Origin: Haloterrigena turkmenica DSM 5511
GTDB taxonomy: Archaea > Halobacteriota > Halobacteria > Halobacteriales > Natrialbaceae
NCBI RefSeq assembly: GCF_000025325.1
Contig: NC_013744.1
Location: 496,001-560,000, forward strand
Reading direction: 5' to 3'
DNA: 64,000 nt
Made by a program: the position numbers and the translations under genes. The notes under the pieces are model-generated. The model saw nothing but the letters and a program-made list of their open reading frames with translations. It ran no database searches and had not been told where the DNA came from. This document shows, one piece after another, positions 44,665-52,022 of the stretch (the stretch's first letter is position 1; each line of letters begins with the position of its first letter).

Positions 44665-45035
44665 CAAGAGCGAGTTCGCTCGGTCGACGTCGCCGGTGGT
44701 ATTGACCGCGTAGATGGACGCCCGAACGGCGTTCAGCGACGGCAGCGATCGGACGACGATACCGTCGGCGGCGAGGCGCTCGATTCCGCGACCGGCAGTC
44801 GCGTTCCGTGGGTCCGCGTGCCTGCGCTGAAACAGGCGAGTTTGGCATCGGCGATGGTCTCGCCGAATCGCTCGAGATCGATTCGGCCGGCGTCGGTCTC
44901 GACGACGCGAACGTCGACGACTCCCACTCGAGACACTGCCACGGGAGGACGCCGGTCGGATGCTCGAGATCCGTCCGGACGATGACGTCGCCTCCTGGAG
45001 AGCGGAATAGCCGCCCGGAGTTCGGTCGGCGTCAT
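44665..45035 (-). pseudogene. Internally deleted and frameshifted class V aminotransferase-fold gene
   Basis: Minus-strand pieces appear in the right order for a cysteine-desulfurase/selenocysteine-lyase-like PLP enzyme. The start is 'MTPTELRAAIP' at 45035; then, after a frame change, 'GDVIVRTDLEHPTGVLPWQC'; then 'VRVVETDAGRIDLERFGETI'; then near 'THGTRLPVAE'; and a C-terminus 'LAADGIVVRSLPSLNAVRAS'. The PLP lysine region and most of the large domain are missing. At least three frame changes and two large deletions are needed, so it is a clear relic. Confidence 0.7.
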
Positions 45036-45264
45036 CGCCGTACTCGGTTGCATGTGCTCTCCAACGAAGCCAGAAAATGATAATAATCTTGAACATGCTA
45101 TGAAATGCTGGTGCTGGCCACCATGACCGATCTATTCGCCAACGAGCGATGGCAACCGCGCTCGTCATCCGTGAGAACAGCCCGGGTTGAATCCGTTTCA
45201 GCCCTGCTTCTTATCCGTCGATTCGCACCGATAGTGGGAGATCTGAAACGGACGAGTGCGCGCG

Positions 45265-45765
45265 CTACGAATTGGGCTCGGGACAGCGACACTCGTGACC
45301 CTGAGAAGAGCGACCGATGACGAAGGCGTGGATTTCGCTGGCGAGTGTATACATCGCTTGGGCCCGTTCCGCTGAGGCGAGTCCGTCCTGATAGTACGTT
45401 TTCGCTCGATGGTTGCGCCAGAGATCGGCGAGATCCTCGGCTGCGGGTTCCGAAAAAATGCCGACTGCAGCCGCCTCTCGGTACACGCCCGGATGTGTTC
45501 CGGGGAGATCATCCGGTTCCATCGTGCCGCGCTCGAGGAGTCGGAACTCGACTGTCCGTTCGATCGCAACGAACGAGGCTTCGATGACAAGCGTATAGTA
45601 CGCAGCGTCGTGCAGGGCTTCGGCGCCGGCGAGCAACCGACAGGCCTTCCGCAACTGGAGGAGCGCCGCGTCTTCCACGTCGAGTCCGGGTTCGACGTCC
45701 GCCGGTCGCCGGTCGAACGCCGCCTGTGCGTTGCCGATGAGCTGTTCGATTCGCGTGCTACTCAT
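45265..45765 (-). CDS. HEPN-domain protein (toxin-like partner of nucleotidyltransferase)
   Basis: A 166-residue all-helical protein with a HEPN-like pattern. 'LADLWRNHRAKTYYQDGLAS' at about 112-131 carries Arg117, Asn118 and His119, a variant of the RxxxxxH motif of HEPN nucleases. The end is Cys-containing ('ECRCPEPNS'). It overlaps the upstream nucleotidyltransferase gene by 8 bp (45758-45765), typical of coupled translation. HEPN-MNT pairs act as toxin-antitoxin systems, the MNT enzyme AMPylating the HEPN toxin. That role is inferred from pairing; the RNase motif is not canonical here. Confidence 0.75.
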   Translation of the reverse strand: MSSTRIEQLIGNAQAAFDRRPADVEPGLDVEDAALLQLRKACRLLAGAEALHDAAYYTLVIEASFVAIERTVEFRLLERGTMEPDDLPGTHPGVYREAAAVGIFSEPAAEDLADLWRNHRAKTYYQDGLASAERAQAMYTLASEIHAFVIGRSSQGHECRCPEPNS

Positions 45766-46438
45766 CGGTGATCACCGCCTTGCGGATGGAGTGGAGTCGT
45801 TCACTGCCATCCACCGTCACGCCCTCTGTGAAGATTTCACGGAGCTTTGGACCCGCCCGCCGCGCACTCTCCGCGGATTCGACGTACGGTTCGAAATCGA
45901 ATCGATCGCCGTCGAATCGTCGTTCGCTGAGATCGGCGACAATATCTGACACGACGCGTCGCGCACTCGTCCGATCGCCGTCGACGACGACGAACAGATC
46001 AATGTCGCTCTGTCGATCCGCTTCGCCTCGAGCGACGCTTCCGAACACGATGATGCCGAGAACGTCTTCGATGGCGTCAGTCTCGCGAACTGCTTCTCGG
46101 ATGCGGGTTACGAAGGCTCGAATCGGTTCGTGGAACTCCGATTGCTCGATCGCGAGTATCGGATCGTCTTTTCGGAGTCGATCCGGGTCGATCGAGACGT
46201 AGTTTCGTTGCGGAGTTTCTCGAATCCGAACGGCACCGATACTCTCGAGGAGGTCGACCGCCCGCCAAACCGTCGATCGAGTGACGCCCGTCGCGTCGAC
46301 GAGGTCAGGGATCGTAAACTCGGTCTCGTGGGCATCCGCGAGCAGTCGGAGGATATCGTCTGCGGCTCCGATGCGGAAGACGTCAGTCTCCGCACCCGGA
46401 TAGGCGTCGATGCAGACCGTTATATCTCGTCCCGCCAT
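45758..46438 (-). CDS. Winged-helix/MNT nucleotidyltransferase (antitoxin-like)
   Basis: A 226-residue fusion. Residues about 20-85 are a winged helix ('TIPDLVDATGVTRSTVWRAV'); residues about 105-225 are a minimal nucleotidyltransferase with 'FGSVARGEADRQSDIDLFVV' (Gly133/Ser134, Asp145/Asp147). The active site is complete. In HEPN-MNT modules this enzyme neutralises HEPN; the fused HTH suggests it also autoregulates the operon. ATG 46438 is strongly favoured by ATTTAAAT 31-38 nt upstream. The longer frame to 46693 is rejected. Confidence 0.88.
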   Translation of the reverse strand: MAGRDITVCIDAYPGAETDVFRIGAADDILRLLADAHETEFTIPDLVDATGVTRSTVWRAVDLLESIGAVRIRETPQRNYVSIDPDRLRKDDPILAIEQSEFHEPIRAFVTRIREAVRETDAIEDVLGIIVFGSVARGEADRQSDIDLFVVVDGDRTSARRVVSDIVADLSERRFDGDRFDFEPYVESAESARRAGPKLREIFTEGVTVDGSERLHSIRKAVITDE

Positions 46439-47313
46439 TTCAGACACTATCTGATCTTGTGCAACGACATTTAAATAGCTGGCGGCAGCAGCCGCCGGAG
46501 CGACATCGAACACCTGTATGATCGTCTTTCGGGAGGCCGCCATCGACGACGACATGTCGTTGATATGAGGTCGTCGCACGACATCGGGAGCGATGTCAGT
46601 CGAATCAGCACCGCCCGGCTGCGTGTTTCCGTCGAACGTTTGCTGTGGATTTCGTTGGCAGTCGGACTCGAACAGCCTCTCAGTCGGTGCCAACGCGATT
46701 TCCCGATCTACTATCCCGGTCCGAAGACCGCGATATCGGCGCCCGCCGTCGCCAGTGCGTCAGCGGGGTTCGGATCGCTGTCGGCCAGATGCGTGTACCG
46801 GTGGGACAGGATGCTCGACAGCGTCGCCGCGACGCCCTCGCTGTACGTCTCGACGCCTGGTTCCGTCTAGTCGTCGCCATCCCAGACGTCTCGGATGACC
46901 GTCATCGAACCAAGATTGATCGCGCTGGCCGATCTCGTATACGATGCGCTCCTCGAACTCGCGCGGTCAGCCATCGGGGCGTCATCGGGCTCGCCGCGTG
47001 TCCCGCCTGCGTCGGACCGATGTTCGCCCGCTGCTCGCGGGCGGCGTCAGCAGTTCCTCGGTGGTCTTGGTAGCGGGACGGTGGGAAACGAAATCGCGAC
47101 GGTCCTGTTTCTCGTCGCGATTTCGATCCTCTCCCATCGACGGCGTCTCTGGCGTCTCTACAGACCGCCCGGAGCTGAGCGAACTCCCGACGAGTAACGG
47201 CGCTCGCCGGTGAACACCGGTACCCCGCAGCGACCGACGAGCGGCCGGTCTCGACAGCCGGACCGGGACGAGATTCGGAAGTGATTTTCGTTGTGACCCC
47301 AATACTGTACACG
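46439..47313. other. Gene-poor region with a coding-like relic
   Basis: About 875 bases without an intact gene. On the minus strand 46732-46866 reads 'GVAATLSSILSHRYTHLADS' and 'DPNPADALATAGADIAVFGP' then stop, preceded in frame by a TAG at 46867-46869 and the codons 'MTVIRDVWDGDD'. The codon use is coding-like but I do not recognise the family. The rest (46905-47313) shows no protein-like stretch that I trust. Confidence 0.35.
46469..46476 (-). promoter_or_regulatory. TATA box of the HEPN-MNT operon
   Basis: ATTTAAAT, itself a palindrome, lies 31-38 nt upstream of ATG 46438. The spacing fits a leaderless archaeal transcript and supports that start. Confidence 0.6.
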
Positions 47314-47754
47314 ATGACATTGCCTATCGACCCTGCCCAGATCGAGCCGGACGATATCGGTGCGAAACAGACGACCCTCGAGATGGACCACGAGGAGGCG
47401 ATCGAACGCGTCCGCGAGGTGTTCACCGACGCGGGGTTCGGCGTTCCCGTCGAGTTCTCCCCCTCGGAGTTGCTCAACGAGAAGGTTGACGCCGACCGCG
47501 ACCCCTATTACGTGCTCGGTGCGTGTAACCCGGCGGTGGCCGACCGAGCGCTCGATGCCACTGACGGGAAACTCGGTGCGCTGTTCCCGTGTAACGTCGT
47601 CGTCTGGGAGGAAGAGCCCGGTCGACAGCGCGTCTACCACGTCTCGATCATGCGAATCGCGCGACTCGTCGGGATGGCACCTGACGACGACGAGATGGCG
47701 GACATCGTCGCGGAGACCGGCGAACTCGTCGATAACGCATTCGAGGAACTGTAA
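47314..47754 (+). CDS. DUF302 domain protein
   Basis: A 146-residue cytoplasmic protein of the DUF302 family. 'SELLNEKVDADRDPYYVLGA' (about 50-69) and 'CNPAVADRALDATDGKLGAL' (about 70-89) are characteristic, with 'FPCNVVVWEE' near 90. The family is of unknown function and often found near metal and redox genes. ATG 47314 is chosen over an upstream ATG, whose extra residues are not conserved. The methyltransferase gene follows with only 2 nt between, so the two form an operon. Confidence 0.88.
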   Translation: MTLPIDPAQIEPDDIGAKQTTLEMDHEEAIERVREVFTDAGFGVPVEFSPSELLNEKVDADRDPYYVLGACNPAVADRALDATDGKLGALFPCNVVVWEEEPGRQRVYHVSIMRIARLVGMAPDDDEMADIVAETGELVDNAFEEL

Positions 47755-47756
47755 CC

Positions 47757-48317
47757 GTGGGCTACCACACGTTCGACGCAGAGCGGGCGGACAAGCTGGA
47801 ACGGGCCGGACGGCGATACCGATTCCTCTCGGCCGAGGAACTGCTGTGGGCGCTCTCGCTGTCGCCGGACGACACCGTCGCCGACCTCGGCAGCGGCACC
47901 GGCTTCTTCACCGACGACGTCGCACCCCACGCCGGTAAGGTCCACGCGGTCGACGTCCAGGAGGCGATGCACGAATACTACCGAGAGAAAGGCGTCCCGG
48001 AGAACGTCGCCCTCGCGACCAGCGACGTGAGCGACCTCCCGTTCGACGACGACGCGCTCGACGCCGCGTTCTCGACGATGACCTACCACGAGTTCGCGAG
48101 CGACGACGCGCTCGCGGAGATTCGACGAGTCCTCGCGCCCGACGGCCGACTCGTCGTCGTCGACTGGGCGTCGACCGGCTCCGGCGAGGATGGTCCGCCG
48201 GTCGACGAGCGATACAGCGCCGAAGAGGCGACGAATGCCCTCCGCGACGCCGGATTCGTCATCGAACACGAGGCCGTCCGACCGGAGACCTTCCTGCTGA
48301 TCGCGACGCTCGGGTGA
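47757..48317 (+). CDS. Class I SAM-dependent methyltransferase
   Basis: A 186-residue methyltransferase. SAM motif I is 'VADLGSGTGFFTDDVAPHAG' at about 41-60, motif II ends 'VHAVDVQEA', and 'DLPFDDDALDAAFSTMTYHE' at about 93-112 contains the motif IV acidic segment. The start is GTG 47757, 2 nt after the DUF302 stop. It resembles UbiE-type small methyltransferases, but the substrate is unknown. It lies in an operon with DUF302, just upstream of the copper block. Confidence 0.9.
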   Translation: MGYHTFDAERADKLERAGRRYRFLSAEELLWALSLSPDDTVADLGSGTGFFTDDVAPHAGKVHAVDVQEAMHEYYREKGVPENVALATSDVSDLPFDDDALDAAFSTMTYHEFASDDALAEIRRVLAPDGRLVVVDWASTGSGEDGPPVDERYSAEEATNALRDAGFVIEHEAVRPETFLLIATLG

Positions 48318-48444
48318 GAACGCAAGCGATCCGTGCGGGAGTGGCTCCCGGACGGTTCCGAGGTCACGTTTCGCAGACGCAGACCGAGACCGATATGTGG
48401 TGGCATGCCCCTCATTTTTCATCGCGGTCGTGGACGGTTCTGTG

Positions 48445-50082
48445 ATGGACGACAACGATCGAACCGTTCCACGACGGCAGGCGTTGCGTATCGGCGGCGT
48501 GACGCTGTTCGGGACCGCGGGACTCACGAGCGGGATTGGATCGGCCGCACTCGAGCGGACCGCACAGGAGAACGAGGACGACGAGGCTGGAGACAACGGC
48601 GGCGGACTCGAAGAAACGCTGGTCGCCTCGAGCGGGGAAGTCGACGTCGGAGCGGACGAGAGCACCGAGACGTGGGTATACGAGGAGCAGCTTCCCGGAC
48701 CGGAACTCCGCGTGAGCGAGGGAGAGACGCTCCGCGTTTCGCTCGAGAACCAATTGCCCGAGGGGACGACGATTCACTGGCACGGCGTTCCCGTTCCGAA
48801 CCCGATGGACGGCGTTCCCGACGTCACGCAGGACCCCGTCTCGTCCGACGGGACGTTCGAGTACGAGTACGAGGCGTCACCGGCGGGCACGTACGTCTAT
48901 CACAGCCACGTCGGGCTGCAACTCGACAGGGGACTCTACGGGCCGTTGATCGTCGAGGAGGAGTCACCGCACGTCGAGTACGACCGCGAGTACACGCTAC
49001 AGTTCGACGATTACCTCGCGGAGGAGCCGGCGCTGGACTCGATCGGAGCCCCGCCGGGCGGCGGTGACGGAATGGGGCCTGGCGGCGGACCGGAGGGAGA
49101 TGGCGACGGCATGGGTCCCGGCGGTGACGGGATGGGCCCCGGCGGTGAAGGTGGTGGTGGTGGCCCAGGCAACGGTCGTGGTCCCGGCGGCGACGGCATG
49201 GGTCCCGGTGGCGGACCTGGCGGAGACGGCAATGGAATGGGACCTGATGGCGGACCTGGCGGAGACGGCGACGGTATGGGCCCGGGTAGTCAGATGATGA
49301 GTCAGCGACCGCCGTACGAGGGACTTCTCGTCAACGGCCGCCTCCCGTCGGAACCGCCGGTGTTCGAGGTCGAAGAGGGCGAGCGCGTTCGGCTGCGGTT
49401 CATCAATCCGAGTAGCACCACGACCTATCGCGTCGGCGTCGGCGGCCACTCGTTGACCGTCACGCACGCCGACGGCCGACCGGTCGAACCCGTCGAAGTG
49501 GACTCGTTCGTGATGAGCATGGGCGAGCGCTACGACGCGATCCTCGAGGCCGACTCACCCGGCGAGTGGGCCGTCGTCGCCGAACCCGTCGTCGGCGACG
49601 AGGACCCTGCGGAGGCGAGACTGCGCTACGAAACTGCCGACGATGGCTCCGCCGAACGGCCGGGGTTCGACGGTCGAGAACTCGAGTACGGCGACCTCGC
49701 GACGCTCGAGCCGCTGGAACTCGACGGGGAGCCGGACCGGACGTTCGACCTCACCCTGTCGGGCGGGATGATGGGCGGCGCCGACGCTGACGCGTGGACC
49801 ATCGACGGCGAGGTGTACCCGGACGCCGACCCGTTCGAGATCAGCGAGGGCGACCACGTCCGCGTGCGGATGGTGAACCGCAGTCCGGCGATCCACCCGA
49901 TGCACCTCCACGGCCACTTCTTTCAGGTCGGCGACGCGGTCAAGGACACCGTCCTCGTCGCGCCTCACGGCGATCAGGTGACGTTCGACTTCCGCGCGGA
50001 CAACCCCGGCGACTGGCTGTTCCACTGTCACAACGTCTACCACCTCGAGCGGGGGATGGCTCGCGTGTTCGAGTACGACTGA
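48445..50082 (+). CDS. Multicopper oxidase (laccase-like), exported, with Gly-rich insert
   Basis: A 545-residue three-cupredoxin oxidase with a Tat-type signal (RR at 10-11, 'PRRQALRIGG'). Copper ligands: HWHG (111-114), HSH (153-155), 'HPMHLHGHFF' (about 482) and 'HCHNVYHLERGM' (about 526-537), so the type 1 and trinuclear sites look complete, with Met as axial ligand. Between domains 1 and 2 (about 203-285) is an unusual Gly/Asp/Met-rich stretch of repeated 'GDGMGPGG' units. Haloferax LccA is a characterised relative. Probably oxidises Cu(I) or phenolic compounds outside the cell. It lies 128 bp after the methyltransferase. Confidence 0.92.
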   Translation: MDDNDRTVPRRQALRIGGVTLFGTAGLTSGIGSAALERTAQENEDDEAGDNGGGLEETLVASSGEVDVGADESTETWVYEEQLPGPELRVSEGETLRVSLENQLPEGTTIHWHGVPVPNPMDGVPDVTQDPVSSDGTFEYEYEASPAGTYVYHSHVGLQLDRGLYGPLIVEEESPHVEYDREYTLQFDDYLAEEPALDSIGAPPGGGDGMGPGGGPEGDGDGMGPGGDGMGPGGEGGGGGPGNGRGPGGDGMGPGGGPGGDGNGMGPDGGPGGDGDGMGPGSQMMSQRPPYEGLLVNGRLPSEPPVFEVEEGERVRLRFINPSSTTTYRVGVGGHSLTVTHADGRPVEPVEVDSFVMSMGERYDAILEADSPGEWAVVAEPVVGDEDPAEARLRYETADDGSAERPGFDGRELEYGDLATLEPLELDGEPDRTFDLTLSGGMMGGADADAWTIDGEVYPDADPFEISEGDHVRVRMVNRSPAIHPMHLHGHFFQVGDAVKDTVLVAPHGDQVTFDFRADNPGDWLFHCHNVYHLERGMARVFEYD

Positions 50083-50132
50083 GCGGGCCCGACGGTGGGT
50101 TCCGGAGCGCGGTCACCGGACGGCAATCGCGA

Positions 50133-50675
50133 TCACGTCGGCCGATCGTCCGTCGCGCGCTCGTCTCGAGCGCCGGCGACCGACCGTCCGTCGAGCCGGA
50201 TCACGGCGTAGCCGCCGACGATGAAAAGCGCGCCCGAAAGGAGGAAGGCGACGTCCCAGAGGAGGACGCTCCCCGGCCCCGCCGGCCAGACGTGGTGGAT
50301 TCCGAGAAGCTGGTGGTTCACGAGTCCCTCGAGGAGGTTGAAGACGCCCCAGCCGAGGATCGTCGACCCGAGGAGCGCTCGTCCCGAGGGCGGAACGTCC
50401 GACCGTCGCCACGCACGAACCAGGAGGACGATCCCCGCGATCGTGAAGAGGTAGGTGCCGACGTGGAAGAGGCCGTCGGCGACCACGTTCAGCCGCAGAT
50501 CGCTGAGAACGGTCGGATCCGTCCGGGCTGACAGCATGTGGTGCCGCTGCAGGATCTAGTGGAGGACGATCCCGTCGAAGAAGCCGCCTAGACCGATCCC
50601 GAGGACGATACCCGCTCGAACGAGCGGTTTCACTCGCTCGTGTAACCCGAACCACGTCTCTCCGTCACTGGCCAT
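50133..50675 (-). pseudogene. DUF2243 membrane protein interrupted by an in-frame TAG
   Basis: Read through, the frame from ATG 50675 to 50133 gives a complete 180-residue DUF2243 protein: 'VLGIGLGGFFDGIVLH', then TAG at 50556-50558 where the family has Gln (usually LHQ-x-LQWHH), then 'ILQRHHMLSA' and three more membrane segments with 'GLFHVGTYLF'. CAG to TAG is one base. The downstream part, 50133-50537, could in principle start at a Met just after the stop, but the family's first helix and metal-like His would be lost. I call it a nonsense pseudogene. Confidence 0.8.
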
Positions 50676-50786
50676 ACCGAATGGTTGCGATTGAGGGAAA
50701 ATCGTGCACTGCTATCTGCTGCAAGCGTGATCCGGACCGCACGAAATAAGACCCGCCTGAAACCGGAACCGCTGGGTCGGTTCGCT

Positions 50787-51131
50787 CTAGTTGGCCATGT
50801 TGCGGCACGACTCCGCGCACTCCGGCAGGACGTCCGCACACACCTGACAGTGCTCGTGATCGAACTGCTCGCACTCCTCGGCGCACGCCTCGCACGCGTC
50901 GGCACAGACCGCCGCCAGGTCGCCGTGATAGTCCGAGTCGCGAGCCATCAGTCGCGCGTGCAGCGTCGCCAGATCCGCCACGTCGCGGCAGAGCCGAATG
51001 CACTCGGCCATCTCCTCGCCGTGGTCGGCGCAGGCGTCCGCACACCACTCGCAGGCCTGTGCGGCCTCGAGACAGTTGTCGATGCACTCGTGCATTTCCT
51101 CGTCCGCGTGTGCAAGGTCTTGCAATGACAT
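50787..51131 (-). CDS. Four-helix-bundle copper-binding protein (DUF326, Csp-like)
   Basis: A 114-residue cytoplasmic helical protein with 15 cysteines (16, 20, 27, 30, 34, 44, 48, 76, 80, 83, 87, 95, 98, 105, 109). They are spaced 3-4 apart along helices, as in copper storage proteins of the DUF326/Csp family, which hold many Cu(I) ions in a bundle. It has no signal peptide, so storage would be in the cytoplasm (Csp3-like). The start ATG 51131 follows an AT-rich stretch. It sits among multicopper oxidase, DUF2243 and DsbA genes, which fits copper handling. Confidence 0.9.
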   Translation of the reverse strand: MSLQDLAHADEEMHECIDNCLEAAQACEWCADACADHGEEMAECIRLCRDVADLATLHARLMARDSDYHGDLAAVCADACEACAEECEQFDHEHCQVCADVLPECAESCRNMAN

Positions 51132-51208
51132 TACAATATTATCTCCGTTACGCGATTCAATCAAGGTCGCGCATGCCGCTGCAAGTCGCCGGCCCGGAGC
51201 AGTGTCCC

Positions 51209-51934
51209 TCACGCGTCCTCGATCCGTTCGATCGCCTCCTCGAAACGTTCCAGCGGCTGTGCGCCGACGAGCGATCCGGCGGCCTCGGACTCCGGATCGA
51301 AGACGACGAACGTCGGCGTGCCCGACACGCCGAGTTCGGTCGCCCGATCCGCATCGGACTCGACCGCGTCCTCGAGTTCCGATCGTCGGTCCTCGAGACA
51401 CGACTCGAGGGCGTCCGCGTCGACGGCGTCGACCGAACGGGTGTACTCGAGGAGGTTCTCGGTCGACGCCCAGCCCGAATTCTTCTCGCCCTGTTGGTCG
51501 AATACCGCAGCGTGCCAGTCCCAGTAGGCGGACGAGTCGTCGTTGCGGACCTGCTCCCAGACGCACTTGCTCGCCACCGCGGCGGTCATCGAGTCCGCGC
51601 CGAAATACGGCAACGCGATCAATACGATGCGAACGTCGCCGGGGCCGACGTAGTTCCGGACCAGCTCGGGGAGCGTTTCGCGTTCGAACCGCTCGCAGAA
51701 CGGGCACTGGAAGTCCGTCCAGTAGTAGATCTCGATCGGCGCCTCGGGCGATCCCATGATCGGCTTTCCGGCGAGGTCGACGCCGAACGCGGACGTCTCA
51801 TCGCTCGAGTGAAACGACGGGGAGAGGTCGTGAGCCGCGTCGTCGGATCGCGAGAGATAGTAGGCGCCGCCGGCACCGACTGTCACGACCGAGCCGGCGA
51901 GGAAGGCGCGACGGGATGGCTGATCGAGTCCCAT
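51209..51934 (-). CDS. DsbA-like thiol:disulfide oxidoreductase, Tat-exported
   Basis: A 241-residue exported thioredoxin-fold protein. The Tat signal 'SRRAFLAGSVVTVGAGG' begins at residue 7; the active site CPFC is Cys77/Cys80 ('TDFQCPFCERF'); the cis-Pro loop is 'SGTPTFVV' near 208. The helical insert marks it as DsbA/DsbG class. It probably forms or isomerises disulfides, or loads copper sites, on the outer face of the membrane. A palindrome TTTGCTG-GGT-CAGCAAA lies 53-69 nt upstream (51987-52003). ATG 51934 is confirmed by the Tat motif position. Confidence 0.92.
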   Translation of the reverse strand: MGLDQPSRRAFLAGSVVTVGAGGAYYLSRSDDAAHDLSPSFHSSDETSAFGVDLAGKPIMGSPEAPIEIYYWTDFQCPFCERFERETLPELVRNYVGPGDVRIVLIALPYFGADSMTAAVASKCVWEQVRNDDSSAYWDWHAAVFDQQGEKNSGWASTENLLEYTRSVDAVDADALESCLEDRRSELEDAVESDADRATELGVSGTPTFVVFDPESEAAGSLVGAQPLERFEEAIERIEDA

Positions 51935-51986
51935 TGATCGAACTCGTTATCACGTTCACACCGCCGGGCCAAAACCGGTCCGTGGA

Positions 51987-52003
51987 TTTGCTGGGTCAGC
52001 AAA
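51987..52003. promoter_or_regulatory. TTTGCTG/CAGCAAA palindrome upstream of dsbA-like gene
   Basis: TTTGCTG and CAGCAAA flank the three bases GGT: a 17-bp inverted repeat with perfect 7-bp arms. It lies between the end of the deacetylase-like gene and the start of the DsbA gene. Three further copies occur at 53970, 55663 and 59242. Confidence 0.7.
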
Positions 52004-52022
52004 ACGACGCCGAACGGCGTCG

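Noticed and set aside
50556-50558. In-frame TAG in DUF2243 (and 55423-55425) as pyrrolysine or suppressed codons
   Set aside because: TAG is the normal stop of intact genes here (for example 12759-12761), and neither protein is a pyrrolysine-type enzyme.
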